NCBI GenBank assembly: GCA_015709215.1
Contig: JACCQN010000005.1
Coordinates: 1-64,000 of the forward strand
DNA length: 64,000 bases
Direction of reading: 5' to 3'
From: Bacteroidales bacterium
GTDB lineage: Bacteria > Bacteroidota > Bacteroidia > Bacteroidales > F082
Part shown: in pieces, positions 8,505 through 17,941 of the stretch
How the letters are laid out: every line of letters begins with the position of its first letter
Position numbering within the stretch: position 1 is the stretch's first letter
Notes under the pieces: generated by a model
What the model was told of the DNA's origin: nothing
What the model saw: only the letters and a program-made list of their open reading frames with translations
Database searches by the model: none
Position numbers and translations under genes: made by a program

Positions 8505-10184
8505 ATGTCGGACGACAAAAAAATCATTTTTTCTATGGTGGGGGTGAGTAAAATTATCCCGCCTTCCCGTCAGATTTTAAAGGATATTTACTTGTCATTT
8601 TTCTATGGAGCTAAAATTGGCATTATTGGTCTGAATGGTTCCGGAAAATCTACCTTGTTGAAAATTATTGCCGGAAAAGATAAATCCTATAATGGTGAGG
8701 TGGTCTTTTCGCCGGGTTTTTCAGTAGGTATGCTGGATCAGGAACCGGATCTGGATGAATCAAAAACGGTTCGCCAGGTTGTGGAAGAAGGAGTGCAGGA
8801 AGTAGTTGATTTGCTAAAGGCTTATGAGGAGCTTAACAATAAGTTTATGGATCCGCTTTCTGACGATGAAATGAATAAACTCATTGAGGAACAAGGACGT
8901 TTGACAGATTTGATCGAGCAGAAAGATGCCTGGGAGTTGGATAGTAAGCTTGAACGTGCAATGGATGCTTTGCGCTGTCCGGAAAGTGACGCATCAATTA
9001 AGAATCTTTCAGGTGGAGAACGTCGTCGGGTGGCTTTGTGTCGTTTACTGCTCAGCGAGCCGGATATTCTTTTGCTGGATGAGCCCACCAACCACCTGGA
9101 TGCTGAATCTGTGGAATGGCTCGAAAAGCACCTGCAGCAATATAAAGGAACTGTTATTGCAGTAACCCACGACCGTTATTTCCTTGATCATGTTGCCGGG
9201 TGGATACTCGAACTCGACAGGGGAGAGGGCATTCCCTGGAAAGGTAATTATTCATCATGGCTCGAACAGAAAACAAAGCGTATGGAACAGGAAGAAAAAA
9301 CGGCATCCAAAAGGCGTAAAACACTTGAACGGGAGTTGGAGTGGGTGCGAATGGCTCCTAAAGCGCGCCACGCAAAGTCAAAAGCGCGTTTATCGTCTTA
9401 CGAGAAAATGCTTAACGCAGATGTCAAACAAAAAGAGGAAAAACTCGAGCTTTTTATTCCCGATGGACCTCGTTTGGGGAATAAAGTTATTGAGTTTAAT
9501 CAGGTTTCGAAAGCGTTTGGCGAGAAGGTTCTTTTCGAAAACCTTAGTTTTAATCTTCCACCTGCCGGAATTGTTGGCATAATTGGTCCTAATGGTGCCG
9601 GAAAAACAACCCTTTTCCGCCTCATGATGGGGCTTGAAAAGCCTGATAAGGGTAGCTTTGAAATTGGCGAAACGGTTCAAATAGGATATGTGGATCAGGC
9701 TCATGCAGATATCGATCCCGAAAAAAGTGTTTATGAAATAGTTTCTGGCGGACATGATGATATCAAGCTGGGCAACAGAATTATGAATGCCAGAGCGTAT
9801 GTATCACGTTTTAATTTTAGCGGAACAGATCAAAATAAAAAGGCTGGTGTGCTCTCGGGAGGTGAACGAAATCGACTGCACCTTGCACTCACACTAAAAC
9901 AGGAAGCTAATGTTTTATTACTTGATGAGCCAACCAACGATATTGACGTAAACACACTTCGGGCTCTTGAAGAGGGAATTGAAAACTTTGCTGGTTGTGC
10001 CGTTATCATCTCTCACGACCGCTGGTTTCTGGATCGGGTTGCAACCCACATCCTTGCCTTTGAGGGCGACTCACAAGTATATTTCTTCGAAGGAGGCTAT
10101 ACAGAATATGAAGAAAACAAACGGAAACGATTGGGCGATAAAGGCCCATCGCGAATCAGGTATAAGAAACTAACAGCAGATTAG
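8505..10184 (+). CDS. ettA: Energy-dependent translational throttle protein EttA (ABC-F ATPase)
   Basis: This soluble ABC-F protein has 559 residues; E. coli EttA has 555. Two ATPase cassettes are present: Walker A GLNGSGKST with signature LSGGERRRVAL and Walker B LLLDEPTNHLD; then Walker A GPNGAGKTT with signature LSGGERNRLHL and Walker B LLLDEPTNDID. The basic linker between them (about residues 250-320, with MAPKARHAKSKARL) is typical of EttA. There are no transmembrane helices. The family binds the ribosomal E site and gates entry into elongation according to the ATP/ADP ratio. It is monocistronic, with its own promoter and a strong terminator. Confidence 0.93.
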   Translation: MSDDKKIIFSMVGVSKIIPPSRQILKDIYLSFFYGAKIGIIGLNGSGKSTLLKIIAGKDKSYNGEVVFSPGFSVGMLDQEPDLDESKTVRQVVEEGVQEVVDLLKAYEELNNKFMDPLSDDEMNKLIEEQGRLTDLIEQKDAWELDSKLERAMDALRCPESDASIKNLSGGERRRVALCRLLLSEPDILLLDEPTNHLDAESVEWLEKHLQQYKGTVIAVTHDRYFLDHVAGWILELDRGEGIPWKGNYSSWLEQKTKRMEQEEKTASKRRKTLERELEWVRMAPKARHAKSKARLSSYEKMLNADVKQKEEKLELFIPDGPRLGNKVIEFNQVSKAFGEKVLFENLSFNLPPAGIVGIIGPNGAGKTTLFRLMMGLEKPDKGSFEIGETVQIGYVDQAHADIDPEKSVYEIVSGGHDDIKLGNRIMNARAYVSRFNFSGTDQNKKAGVLSGGERNRLHLALTLKQEANVLLLDEPTNDIDVNTLRALEEGIENFAGCAVIISHDRWFLDRVATHILAFEGDSQVYFFEGGYTEYEENKRKRLGDKGPSRIRYKKLTAD

Positions 10185-10190
10185 TTGAAT

Positions 10191-10227
10191 AAAAAAGGCT
10201 GGAAATCAATTATTTCCAGCCTTTTTT
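10191..10227. terminator. Bidirectional intrinsic terminator, ettA / ion transporter
   Basis: A near-perfect 16-base stem (AAAAAAGGCTGGAAAT with its complement) closes a 5-base loop, flanked by A and T runs. It serves both converging genes. Confidence 0.9.
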
Positions 10228-10249
10228 ATTTGTTATTGGATCAGTTTTA

Positions 10250-11575
10250 CTAGATAAATAGCAATTGTGTGAGTATGTAAACCGGTAATAGTACTACAAC
10301 CGAAAACTTAAAGATATACCCGAAGAAGCTTGGCATTGGAATTTTATTTTCCTCAGCAATAGCTTTAACCATAAAGTTAGGGCCGTTTCCAATATAAGTC
10401 ATGGCGCCAAAGAATACAGCTCCTATCGAAATAGCAGTAAGCAGTTCTTCCGGAATACCTGCCACATATCCCTGTGCTGCAATTGCAACGCCACCCTCGT
10501 TCATCCCCAGGGCTAAATTATGAAATGCTAATGCAGTAGGAGCATTGTCGAGAAAGGCGCTTAATCCACCGGTGGCATAATAAAAGATGGCCGCACTGTT
10601 AATCCCCAGAGAGTCGGCATTGGCATTTAGCCATAATAGGGCAGGTACCATTGTGGCAAAAATGCCTAAGAAAAGGAAGGCCACTTCGATAATTGGTCCC
10701 CAAGTAAATTTATTGTCAATGCGCAATTGTTTTTTGGTGAAAACGAGTGAAAGTGCGGCAAAAAACAGCATTGCACCTTCACGAATAAACCCGATATACG
10801 GGTTTTCTTGGATGATAGCAATGTAATTTTGGTTTAAAAAAGCCACAGAAAATACAACGCCGAGCAGGAAAAAAAAGTTGAAAGTTCCTTTTAAACTGAT
10901 AGGGACAGTCTCCATATGATCTTTTACGACATTTTTGATGGGTTCTTTTTTGTGGTAGTAGGTGTCGAGCAGATAGTAGATCAGCAATAAAACGCCGTTA
11001 GCAAAAGCCCACTCTTTGGTAAGACTAAAGAACCATTCAAATGGTGCACCGCGTAAATAAAGCAGGAAAAGTGGCGGGTCACCAAGCGGGGTAAGCATAC
11101 CACCGGCATTAGCTACGATGGCGATAAAAAACAGAATCGTATGAACCTTGAATTTTCTTTCGGAGTTGGTTCTTATCACCGGACGAATCAAAAGCATCGC
11201 TGCTCCTGTTGTCCCCATAAAACTTGCCAGCACGGCTCCAATCCCCAAAAATAATGTGTTGATAGCAGGTTTCGCTTCAATATCACCCTTGAGATGAATA
11301 CCTCCTGTAATGACAAACAACGATCCCAAAAGGATGATAAATGGCACGTAATCAAACATCATCTGGTGAATGAGATTGTGTGATAACCCATTATAAATAA
11401 GCCAGATAGATGTTGGGATACCCAAAGCCAGAGAAACAATTAATTTGTTGCGATTGTTTTCCCACCAATGATGAAAAAGCAGTGGCCCAATAGCAATAAA
11501 GAGTAATATAATCGCAAAGGGAATTGAAGCCCAAAGCGGAATAAATTCAAGTTGGTGATGATCCATAAGTTTCAA
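10250..11575 (-). CDS. Na+/H+ antiporter-like ion transporter (NhaD/CitMHS superfamily)
   Basis: This 441-residue inner-membrane protein has about 11-12 hydrophobic helices, for example ASIPFAIILLFIAIGPLLFHH, LGIGAVLASFMGTTGAAMLL and FAALSLVFTK. Two re-entrant-type segments are visible: VANAGGMLTPLGDPPLFLLYL, and SAFLDNAPTALAFHNLALG with YIGNGPNFMVKAIAEE. The GDPP and DNAPT motifs are shared with NhaD-type antiporters and the wider ion-transporter superfamily. Homologues in this phylum are commonly labelled sodium:proton antiporters. Exact ion specificity is inferred. An alternative ATG lies three codons in. Confidence 0.75.
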   Translation of the reverse strand: MKLMDHHQLEFIPLWASIPFAIILLFIAIGPLLFHHWWENNRNKLIVSLALGIPTSIWLIYNGLSHNLIHQMMFDYVPFIILLGSLFVITGGIHLKGDIEAKPAINTLFLGIGAVLASFMGTTGAAMLLIRPVIRTNSERKFKVHTILFFIAIVANAGGMLTPLGDPPLFLLYLRGAPFEWFFSLTKEWAFANGVLLLIYYLLDTYYHKKEPIKNVVKDHMETVPISLKGTFNFFFLLGVVFSVAFLNQNYIAIIQENPYIGFIREGAMLFFAALSLVFTKKQLRIDNKFTWGPIIEVAFLFLGIFATMVPALLWLNANADSLGINSAAIFYYATGGLSAFLDNAPTALAFHNLALGMNEGGVAIAAQGYVAGIPEELLTAISIGAVFFGAMTYIGNGPNFMVKAIAEENKIPMPSFFGYIFKFSVVVLLPVYILTQLLFI

Positions 11576-11766
11576 TTTTTTGAATGAAGGCGCTAAAATA
11601 ATATCTTTCGCATTTCTGGCAATCTACAAATATTGATATTAAAGTCAATTTAGAATGAGTTTTAATAATTATAGCTATTTTTCATGTGTAATTACCTGAT
11701 TCTATTTGTTATATGCTTTAACATCACAAGTAAGACCGAAATTTAACTTTTCATAAATTCTTACGG
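11576..11766. other. Intergenic spacer
   Basis: AT-rich spacer between divergent genes. I see no confident promoter or hairpin in it. Confidence 0.4.
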
Positions 11767-12348
11767 ATGGCCGAGATCCTTATTGAAATAATTGAACTTT
11801 TTTGCAATAACAGAAGCTACAGAAAATTCTTATAATATCCGGTGCCTGATGAAGAGCTGTTGAAACAACTCGTTGGACTAACGCGTTTTGCGGCTTCTTC
11901 AAAAAACATGCAGCCGCTTAAATACCTGTTGTTTTCAGGGAAATAGGAACTTGATTTTACTTTTGATCAGCTTGAGTGGGCATGGTACTTAAAAAATGCG
12001 GAAAGCTCTTCCCCTAATGAGCGTCCTAAGGCTTATTTTATTGTAATGCTGGATAAAAACTTAAGCGAACATGCTGAATTTGATGGTGGTATCACGGCTC
12101 AAACTATTTTGCCTGGCGCCACAGCAGCAAGATTTGGCGGCTGTATTATCAGACTGCAAAATAAATTTACCTTATCAAGGCATTTTAATTTAGATAAAAA
12201 ATCGGTAATTTTGATAATGATTGCTTTGGGCAAACCAAATCAAATCTTTGTGCAGAAAGATTTAATAGCTGATGAGTCAATTGATTATTAATCAGATAAA
12301 TCTGGAAAACAAATCGTTCCCAAGGGAATTTTAGACGAAATAATTTGA
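11767..12348 (+). pseudogene. Nitroreductase-family pseudogene (three in-frame stops)
   Basis: One continuous frame from ATG 11767 to TGA 12346-12348 encodes a recognisable nitroreductase, interrupted by TAA at 11833, TAG at 11944 and TAA at 12289. Family features are still readable: CNNRSYRKF near the N-terminus, PVPDEELLKQLVGL, SSKNMQPLKYLLF, an ERPKAYFIVMLD strand, GITAQTILPGATAARFGGC, LIMIALGKPNQ, and beyond the last stop KQIVPKGILDEII, the usual C-terminal end. No frameshift is needed to align it. The first two stops could each arise by C-to-T change of a Gln codon. The longest remaining piece (12046-12291) lacks the FMN-binding N-terminus, so no active enzyme is expected. Confidence 0.85.
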
Positions 12349-12367
12349 GCAAAACAAATAAAAAGCT

Positions 12368-12838
12368 ATGATTAAAATCGACGAAAGCCTGCTTAACAGT
12401 GTTTCCGAAAAGGCAAAGCAATCAAGCAGGATGCGGATGAATCTGAATTTCCATGATAAGCCCGAAGCGCTCATGCAGCGGATGCTGAATGCCATGGAAC
12501 CGGAAACGTATATCCAGCCTCATAAGCATGAAAACCCGGATAAATATGAAGCTTTTTTTTGTCTTCGGGGAAAAATTTTAGTCGTCGAATTTGAAGCCGA
12601 TGGCCGTGTTAGGGATCATATTTTACTGGATGCCTCTTTGGGTAATTATGGTTGTGAAATCCCGCCCCGCACCTGGCATAGCATTATCTCTTTAGAGCCC
12701 GGATCGGTGGCTTATGAGGTGAAAGACGGGCCATATGATCCAAAAATTGATAAATATTTTGCTGCCTGGGCACCTGCTGAAGGAGATCAAAGAGCGACAG
12801 CATATTTGCAAAATCTTAAAGCAAAGCTCGGTTACTGA
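12368..12838 (+). CDS. WbuC-family cupin-fold metalloprotein
   Basis: This 156-residue cytoplasmic cupin has metal-binding motif 1 in QPHKHENPDKYEAFFCLRGK, with the HxH and downstream Glu. Motif 2 is near EIPPRTWHSIISLEPGS. The C-terminal KYFAAWAPAEGD is typical of the WbuC family, which is often linked to surface polysaccharide gene clusters; the reaction is not established. It starts at ATG 12368, 20 bases after the nitroreductase remnant. Confidence 0.8.
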   Translation: MIKIDESLLNSVSEKAKQSSRMRMNLNFHDKPEALMQRMLNAMEPETYIQPHKHENPDKYEAFFCLRGKILVVEFEADGRVRDHILLDASLGNYGCEIPPRTWHSIISLEPGSVAYEVKDGPYDPKIDKYFAAWAPAEGDQRATAYLQNLKAKLGY

Positions 12839-12907
12839 CTTTACTTGTTTATTTTCAGGGTTTTTATCCTAAGCAGTTTGCAGATAGTTTGCCAACTGGC
12901 TTTTTCT

Positions 12908-12915
12908 TACCTTTG
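12908..12915 (+). promoter_or_regulatory. -7 promoter element for hisS
   Basis: TACCTTTG matches TAnnTTTG exactly, 26 bases before the ATG at 12941. A TTTG at 12888 is somewhat close for a -33 element. Confidence 0.65.
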
Positions 12916-12940
12916 CGGCTCTTAGAAAAATAGGCATACT

Positions 12941-14302
12941 ATGGCTCAAAAACCTACGATACCAAAAGGAACGAGAGATTTTGGCCCGGCCGTCATGGCG
13001 CGACGGGATTATATTTTTAATACCATAAAAGAGGTGTTCAAACTTTATGGTTTTGAACCGATTGAGACGCCTGCAATGGAAAATCTTTCCACGCTTACCG
13101 GAAAGTATGGCGATGAAGGTGACAAACTCTTATTTCGGATTTTAAATTCAGGTGATTTTCTTTCTGGTATAGAAGATATTGAAAGTCAATCGTTTGAAAA
13201 TTTGAGCCCGAAAATTACCGAAAAAGGTTTGCGTTATGATTTAACGGTTCCGTTTGCCAGGTTTGTAGTGCAATATCGCAACGATATCAGTTTTCCCTTC
13301 AGAAGATATCAGATTCAACCAGTTTGGCGTGCCGACAGGCCACAGAAAGGTCGCTATCGCGAGTTTTATCAATGTGATGTTGATGTGGTTGGAAGTGATG
13401 CGCTTATCAACGAAGCTGAATTGGTTCAACTGGCGGATGATGTTTTTAACAGGTTGAAAATTAATGTTGTAATCAAAATTAATAATCGTAAGGTTTTGGC
13501 CGGATTAGCAGAGTATATCGGCAGACCCGATGCCTTAATCGACATTACAATTGCGATTGACAAACTGGATAAGATTGGAATTGATCAGGTGAATGCTGAA
13601 CTTCGTGAAAAGGGATTGAGTGATGAAGCTGTCGAATTGCTTCAGCCTGTGCTTTTTATGGAAGGAACTACCACCGAAAAGCTGACAAGTCTGGAGCAAT
13701 TGATCGGGCAAAATGAAATTGGTGCAAAGGGAATTGCGGAATTAAGGCAACTCTTTGCCTATCTCGAAAACATGAATATTGAAATGCCCGTTGAGCTCGA
13801 CCTCACGCTGGCAAGAGGTTTAAATTATTATACCGGAGCAATTTTTGAAGTGAAAGCACTGGATGTCCCTATGGGAAGTATCTGTGGAGGAGGAAGATAT
13901 GATAACCTTACCGGAGTTTTTGGCATGCCTGATGTTTCGGGAGTGGGTATCAGCTTTGGCGCCGATCGGATATTTGATGTGATGCAAAGCCTGGACCTTT
14001 TTCCTGAAAAAGCCATGCAATCAACGCAAATTATTTTTTTAAATTTTGGTGCTAAAGAACTGGCCTACTGTTTGCCTTATCTGCAAAATTTGAGGTCAAA
14101 TGGGTATAGTGCCGAAATTTATCCGGATGAAGCCAAAATCAAGAAGCAACTCCGTTATGCTGATCAAAAGCAAATTCCAATTGTAATCATGGCTGGTGAA
14201 TCAGAAATGGATAACAATCAATTTACAGTTAAACAGATGCAATCAGGCCAACAATGGACTGTTTCAAAAGATGACTTGATTGAAAAGCTTTCCGACTTGT
14301 AA
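12941..14302 (+). CDS. hisS: Histidyl-tRNA synthetase
   Basis: This 453-residue class II aminoacyl-tRNA synthetase charges tRNA-His. Motif 1 region: PKGTRDFGP and [10 protein letters not shown]. Motif 2: [19 protein letters not shown]. The histidine-specific loop is [15 protein letters not shown]. Motif 3 is [15 protein letters not shown]. The C-terminal alpha/beta anticodon-binding domain spans about residues 360-453. Length and motif order are normal. It is followed at 133 bases by histidine ammonia-lyase on the same strand. Confidence 0.95.
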   Translation: MAQKPTIPKGTRDFGPAVMARRDYIFNTIKEVFKLYGFEPIETPAMENLSTLTGKYGDEGDKLLFRILNSGDFLSGIEDIESQSFENLSPKITEKGLRYDLTVPFARFVVQYRNDISFPFRRYQIQPVWRADRPQKGRYREFYQCDVDVVGSDALINEAELVQLADDVFNRLKINVVIKINNRKVLAGLAEYIGRPDALIDITIAIDKLDKIGIDQVNAELREKGLSDEAVELLQPVLFMEGTTTEKLTSLEQLIGQNEIGAKGIAELRQLFAYLENMNIEMPVELDLTLARGLNYYTGAIFEVKALDVPMGSICGGGRYDNLTGVFGMPDVSGVGISFGADRIFDVMQSLDLFPEKAMQSTQIIFLNFGAKELAYCLPYLQNLRSNGYSAEIYPDEAKIKKQLRYADQKQIPIVIMAGESEMDNNQFTVKQMQSGQQWTVSKDDLIEKLSDL

Positions 14303-14435
14303 AAAACAGCTCATGACCATTGCCTTAATGCTTGACTTTCTTATTAACGTTAACAGAACTGCTTTATTTGTATGGGCTTTAGGTCGTTAAAAACTTATGC
14401 TTTAACATTTCTTGTTCACCAAAATTTTAAACATC

Positions 14436-15953
14436 ATGCAAACACATTATATTTCATCTGATAAATTAACTTTTCAAAGAATTTTCGACATTATAGAGCA
14501 AGGGTATAAGATTGCGCTTTCGGAGGAGTCTGCTGCTAAAATAGAGAAGTGTCGCTCCTATCTCGATCAAAAAATTGCCAGTCAGGAAGAGCCCGTTTAT
14601 GGCATTACCACCGGATTTGGTTCGCTTTGCGATACCAGCATTTCAAAATCAGAGTTAGGACAGCTCCAGGAAAACCTTGTGATGTCGCATGCTTGTGGCA
14701 CAGGAGATTTGGTTCAGCCGCCAATTGTTAAGCTGATGCTTTTGCTCAAAGTTCAAAGTCTATCCTATGGGCATTCCGGAGTGCAAAAGCTCACAGTCGA
14801 AAGACTAATAGATTTCTATAACAATGATGTGATTCCGGTGGTTTACGAAATGGGTTCTTTGGGAGCTTCAGGCGATTTGGCTCCGCTGGCTCATCTTTCT
14901 TTGCCTTTGCTGGGGAAAGGGGAAGTGTATTATCAAGGAGAGCGTCAGCTGGCAGAAAAAGTGCTGCAAAACTTTGGATGGAAACCGATTAAATTGCAAT
15001 CCAAAGAAGGCTTGGCCCTGCTTAATGGAACCCAGTTTATGAGTGCGTACGGTGTTTTTACCTTGCTCAAAACCTTCAGGCTTTCCATGTTGGCTGATAT
15101 CATTGGTGCCTTATCCCTCGAAGCTTTTGATGGACGTCTTGAACCTTTTTACGATCAGGTGCATCAAATCAGGCATCACAAAGGCCAGATAGCCACAGCA
15201 GAACGCTTCAGGAAATTACTCGAAGGTAGTGAGTTGATTTCCAGAAAAAAAGCACATGTTCAGGATCCTTATTCTTTCAGGTGTATTCCGCAGGTTCATG
15301 GCGCTTCCAAGGATTCAGTGAATTATGTTGCTTATGTTTTTAGCAATGAAATCAATGCCGTAACTGATAATCCAACCATTTTTCCGGACGACGATCTGAT
15401 TATTTCGGCTGGTAATTTTCATGGCCAGCCACTGGCACTTGCCTTGGATAATCTTGCAATTGCACTAAGTGAATGGGGAAATATCAGCGAACGCAGAACC
15501 TATCAGCTTTTGCATGGCAAACGTGGCTTACCCCCATTTTTAGTTGCAAATCCCGGCCTGAATTCAGGATTTATGATTCCACAATATACTGCTGCAAGCT
15601 TGGTGAGCCAAAATAAGCAATTGTGCACGCCTGCTTCGGTAGATTCCATCGAGTCGTCGCAAGGACAGGAAGATCACGTGAGTATGGGCGCAAATGCTGC
15701 TACCAAAGCTTTACGTGTAGTTTTAAATCTGGAGAAAATCCTGGCTATTGAGCTTTTCAATGCAGCCCAGGCACTTGAGTTCAGAAGACCTGCCAGATCA
15801 TCTGATATTATTGAAGATTTTGTGCGTGCATACCGCAAAAAAGTAGATTTTATTGAAAATGACAAGGTAATGTATCCCGAAATAGCCAATTCTGTCGAAT
15901 TTCTAAGGGAAGTGCCACTCAAAATCCCTGACGCATTGATGATAGGAATTTGA
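14436..15953 (+). CDS. hutH: Histidine ammonia-lyase
   Basis: This 505-residue enzyme deaminates L-histidine to urocanate. The self-forming MIO cofactor comes from Ala144-Ser145-Gly146 in GSLGASGDLAPLAHL. YGITTGFGSL holds the catalytic Tyr. SHACGTG gives the Ser-His pair typical of histidine specificity, and the QEDHVSMG motif is also HAL-like. NAVTDNPTIF completes the active site. ATG 14436 is chosen because MQTHYISSDKL is the usual start in this phylum; the longer frame from 14412 adds only eight unrelated residues. No hutU, hutI or glutamate formiminotransferase is nearby, so the rest of the pathway must lie elsewhere. Confidence 0.9.
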   Translation: MQTHYISSDKLTFQRIFDIIEQGYKIALSEESAAKIEKCRSYLDQKIASQEEPVYGITTGFGSLCDTSISKSELGQLQENLVMSHACGTGDLVQPPIVKLMLLLKVQSLSYGHSGVQKLTVERLIDFYNNDVIPVVYEMGSLGASGDLAPLAHLSLPLLGKGEVYYQGERQLAEKVLQNFGWKPIKLQSKEGLALLNGTQFMSAYGVFTLLKTFRLSMLADIIGALSLEAFDGRLEPFYDQVHQIRHHKGQIATAERFRKLLEGSELISRKKAHVQDPYSFRCIPQVHGASKDSVNYVAYVFSNEINAVTDNPTIFPDDDLIISAGNFHGQPLALALDNLAIALSEWGNISERRTYQLLHGKRGLPPFLVANPGLNSGFMIPQYTAASLVSQNKQLCTPASVDSIESSQGQEDHVSMGANAATKALRVVLNLEKILAIELFNAAQALEFRRPARSSDIIEDFVRAYRKKVDFIENDKVMYPEIANSVEFLREVPLKIPDALMIGI

Positions 15954-15958
15954 TTTTT

Positions 15959-16285
15959 CTAGTCGATTAATAAACTGTAAGGCCTGTTGATCGCAGCATC
16001 AAGTTGTGGTATGGCAACGTATTTGCTGAGTCGCTGATGTTCGTGGCCATCAAAAATCAGTAAAAGCGTAGGACTGGAAAAAACGCCAAAGTGCCCTGCA
16101 ATTTCTGGTTGACTCTCCGAATCAATGTAAATCAGTTTCATGGCCGGATAATTATTACTGAGCAATTGCTCAACTTTCGGCCGTAAGCTTATACAGGGAG
16201 CGCATTTGTCGCTGAAAAAATAAAGGAGCAAAGCCGGCGTGGTATTGATTTGATCCTGAATGGAGTGAAGGCTTTCTTTTTGCAT
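15959..16285 (-). CDS. Thioredoxin-fold protein with CAPC active site
   Basis: This small 108-residue cytoplasmic protein has no signal peptide. FSDKCAPCISLRPKVEQLL provides the redox pair Cys-Ala-Pro-Cys, and FGVFSSPTLLLIFDG gives the cis-Pro loop (SPT). It is probably a thiol-disulfide exchange protein. ATG 16285 is preferred to TTG 16312 because an exact -7 element (16310-16317, minus strand) overlaps the TTG and would place the transcript start near 16303. It converges on hutH with only 5 bases between stops. Confidence 0.8.
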   Translation of the reverse strand: MQKESLHSIQDQINTTPALLLYFFSDKCAPCISLRPKVEQLLSNNYPAMKLIYIDSESQPEIAGHFGVFSSPTLLLIFDGHEHQRLSKYVAIPQLDAAINRPYSLLID

Positions 16286-16309
16286 TGATATCGGTTTGAT
16301 TTGAAAGTG

Positions 16310-16317
16310 CAAAATTA
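16310..16317 (-). promoter_or_regulatory. -7 promoter element for the thioredoxin-like gene
   Basis: On the minus strand this reads TAATTTTG, an exact TAnnTTTG match, and it decides the start of the gene at 16285. Confidence 0.6.
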
Positions 16318-16396
16318 CAAATCTTTGCTTGCATAAGCTTATTTCTCTAATTTAGCTTGTTGAAAATGGAACGTTTAACAAAAAACTAATACTTAA

Positions 16397-17926
16397 ATGA
16401 AATCAAATCTTATTATTACAGGAGCTGGTCTTACCATTGAAGATGTTGTTGATGTTGCCCGTCATCACCGTAAGGTTGAACTTGATCCCCTTGCTATTGA
16501 GCGTATTGAAAAATGCCGTGCCATGCTTGAGCAAAAAATCAAAGCCAAAGAAATTATGTATGGTGTAAACACTGGTATTGGAGAGTTCTCTGAAATAGTG
16601 CTGGATGATGATCAGGTAAAGGATTTTCAGAAGTACCTGATTTATAACCATGCTGCAGGAATAGGCGAACCCATGCCCGAAGATTGGGTTAGGGGAGCAA
16701 TGCTCGGACGAATCAATGTACACGCTCATGGACATTCGGGTTGCAGACCAGAAATTACTCAGACTTTGATCGAAATGTTAAATAAAGACGTAACACCTTT
16801 TGTTTGTCGTAAAGGAAGTGTAGGTGCTTCCGGCGACCTGGCGCCAATGTCGCAGATCGCACTGCTGATGATGGGTGAAGGAAAAGCCTATTATAAAGGT
16901 GAATTGCTTTCCGGAAAAGAAGCAATGGATCGTGCAGGCATTGAAATCCCGGGATTACAAGCCAGAGATGGATTAGCCACCATAAACGGATCGAATGTGC
17001 TTACAGCTATGAGTGCATTGTTTTTGTATGATGCAGATCGGTTTTTACGTCAGGCAGAAATAGCCGCTGCTATGTCGCTTGAGGCGCTTAAAGCTAATAT
17101 GAAACCTTACGACCGTAAAATTCACGAAGTGAGAGGTTTTGCCGGTGCTGTTCGTTCTGCAATGGCAATCAATAAAATTGTCAAAGGTGGCGATTTGGCC
17201 GAAGGAAGGGTAAAATGCAAAGTACAGGATGCTTATAGTATGCGTTCAACACCTCAGGTAATTGGTGCAGCTCATGATGCTATGGCCTGGGCTCGCTCGC
17301 AGGTTGAAATTGAACTCAACGGCGTTGGCGACAATCCAATTTTTTTCCCGGATGAAAACCTGCAACTCTCAGGAGCGAATTTTCAGGGTTCTCCTGTTTC
17401 CTTGCCAATGGATATGGCCGGTGCAGCTATCACAATGGTGTGTGTTCTGTCGGAAAGACGCATGAATCGCTTGAATAATCCCGCTTTGAGCGTTGGCCTT
17501 CCGGCTTTTTTGACAAAAGGTGCCGGTATGTTTTCTGGTTTGATGCTGTCGCAATACACGGCTGATATGCAGATTGTTGAACAGCGTATTCTATCTGCTC
17601 CGGCAAGCATTCAGTCGATCCCTGCCGCTGCCGATCAGGAGGATTTTGTGTCGATGGGCATGAATACTGCTTTAAAGAACTTTCAGATCATGGATAATGC
17701 CTACGGAATTTTGGGTATCGAACTGATGGCAGCAGCGCAGGCACTCGACTTTAGAGAGTATCAATTTGGTGCAGGAACAAAAAAAGCTCATGATGTTATC
17801 CGTCGTTATGTTAAGTTTCTCGAAGTAGATCGTCCACTGTTTGATGACCATAATGCGATGAAAGCTCTGGTGGAGTCAGCAGAATTGTTGGAAGAAGTGG
17901 AAGCATTAATTGGTAATCTCGCTTAA
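16397..17926 (+). CDS. HAL/PAL/TAL family MIO-dependent ammonia-lyase or aminomutase, substrate uncertain
   Basis: This 509-residue paralogue of the upstream lyase carries the MIO triad Ala144-Ser145-Gly146 in GSVGASGDLAPMSQ. The catalytic Tyr loop is YGVNTGIGEF, and ELNGVGDNPIFF is present. Specificity positions differ from HutH: NHAAGIG replaces SHACGTG, and QEDFVSMG replaces QEDHVSMG. Clear tyrosine-lyase signatures are also absent. It may act on histidine, an aromatic amino acid or a related substrate, or it may be an aminomutase. Two small membrane-protein genes follow, the first after 15 bases. Confidence 0.8.
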   Translation: MKSNLIITGAGLTIEDVVDVARHHRKVELDPLAIERIEKCRAMLEQKIKAKEIMYGVNTGIGEFSEIVLDDDQVKDFQKYLIYNHAAGIGEPMPEDWVRGAMLGRINVHAHGHSGCRPEITQTLIEMLNKDVTPFVCRKGSVGASGDLAPMSQIALLMMGEGKAYYKGELLSGKEAMDRAGIEIPGLQARDGLATINGSNVLTAMSALFLYDADRFLRQAEIAAAMSLEALKANMKPYDRKIHEVRGFAGAVRSAMAINKIVKGGDLAEGRVKCKVQDAYSMRSTPQVIGAAHDAMAWARSQVEIELNGVGDNPIFFPDENLQLSGANFQGSPVSLPMDMAGAAITMVCVLSERRMNRLNNPALSVGLPAFLTKGAGMFSGLMLSQYTADMQIVEQRILSAPASIQSIPAAADQEDFVSMGMNTALKNFQIMDNAYGILGIELMAAAQALDFREYQFGAGTKKAHDVIRRYVKFLEVDRPLFDDHNAMKALVESAELLEEVEALIGNLA

Positions 17927-17941
17927 TACAAAAATAGTAGG

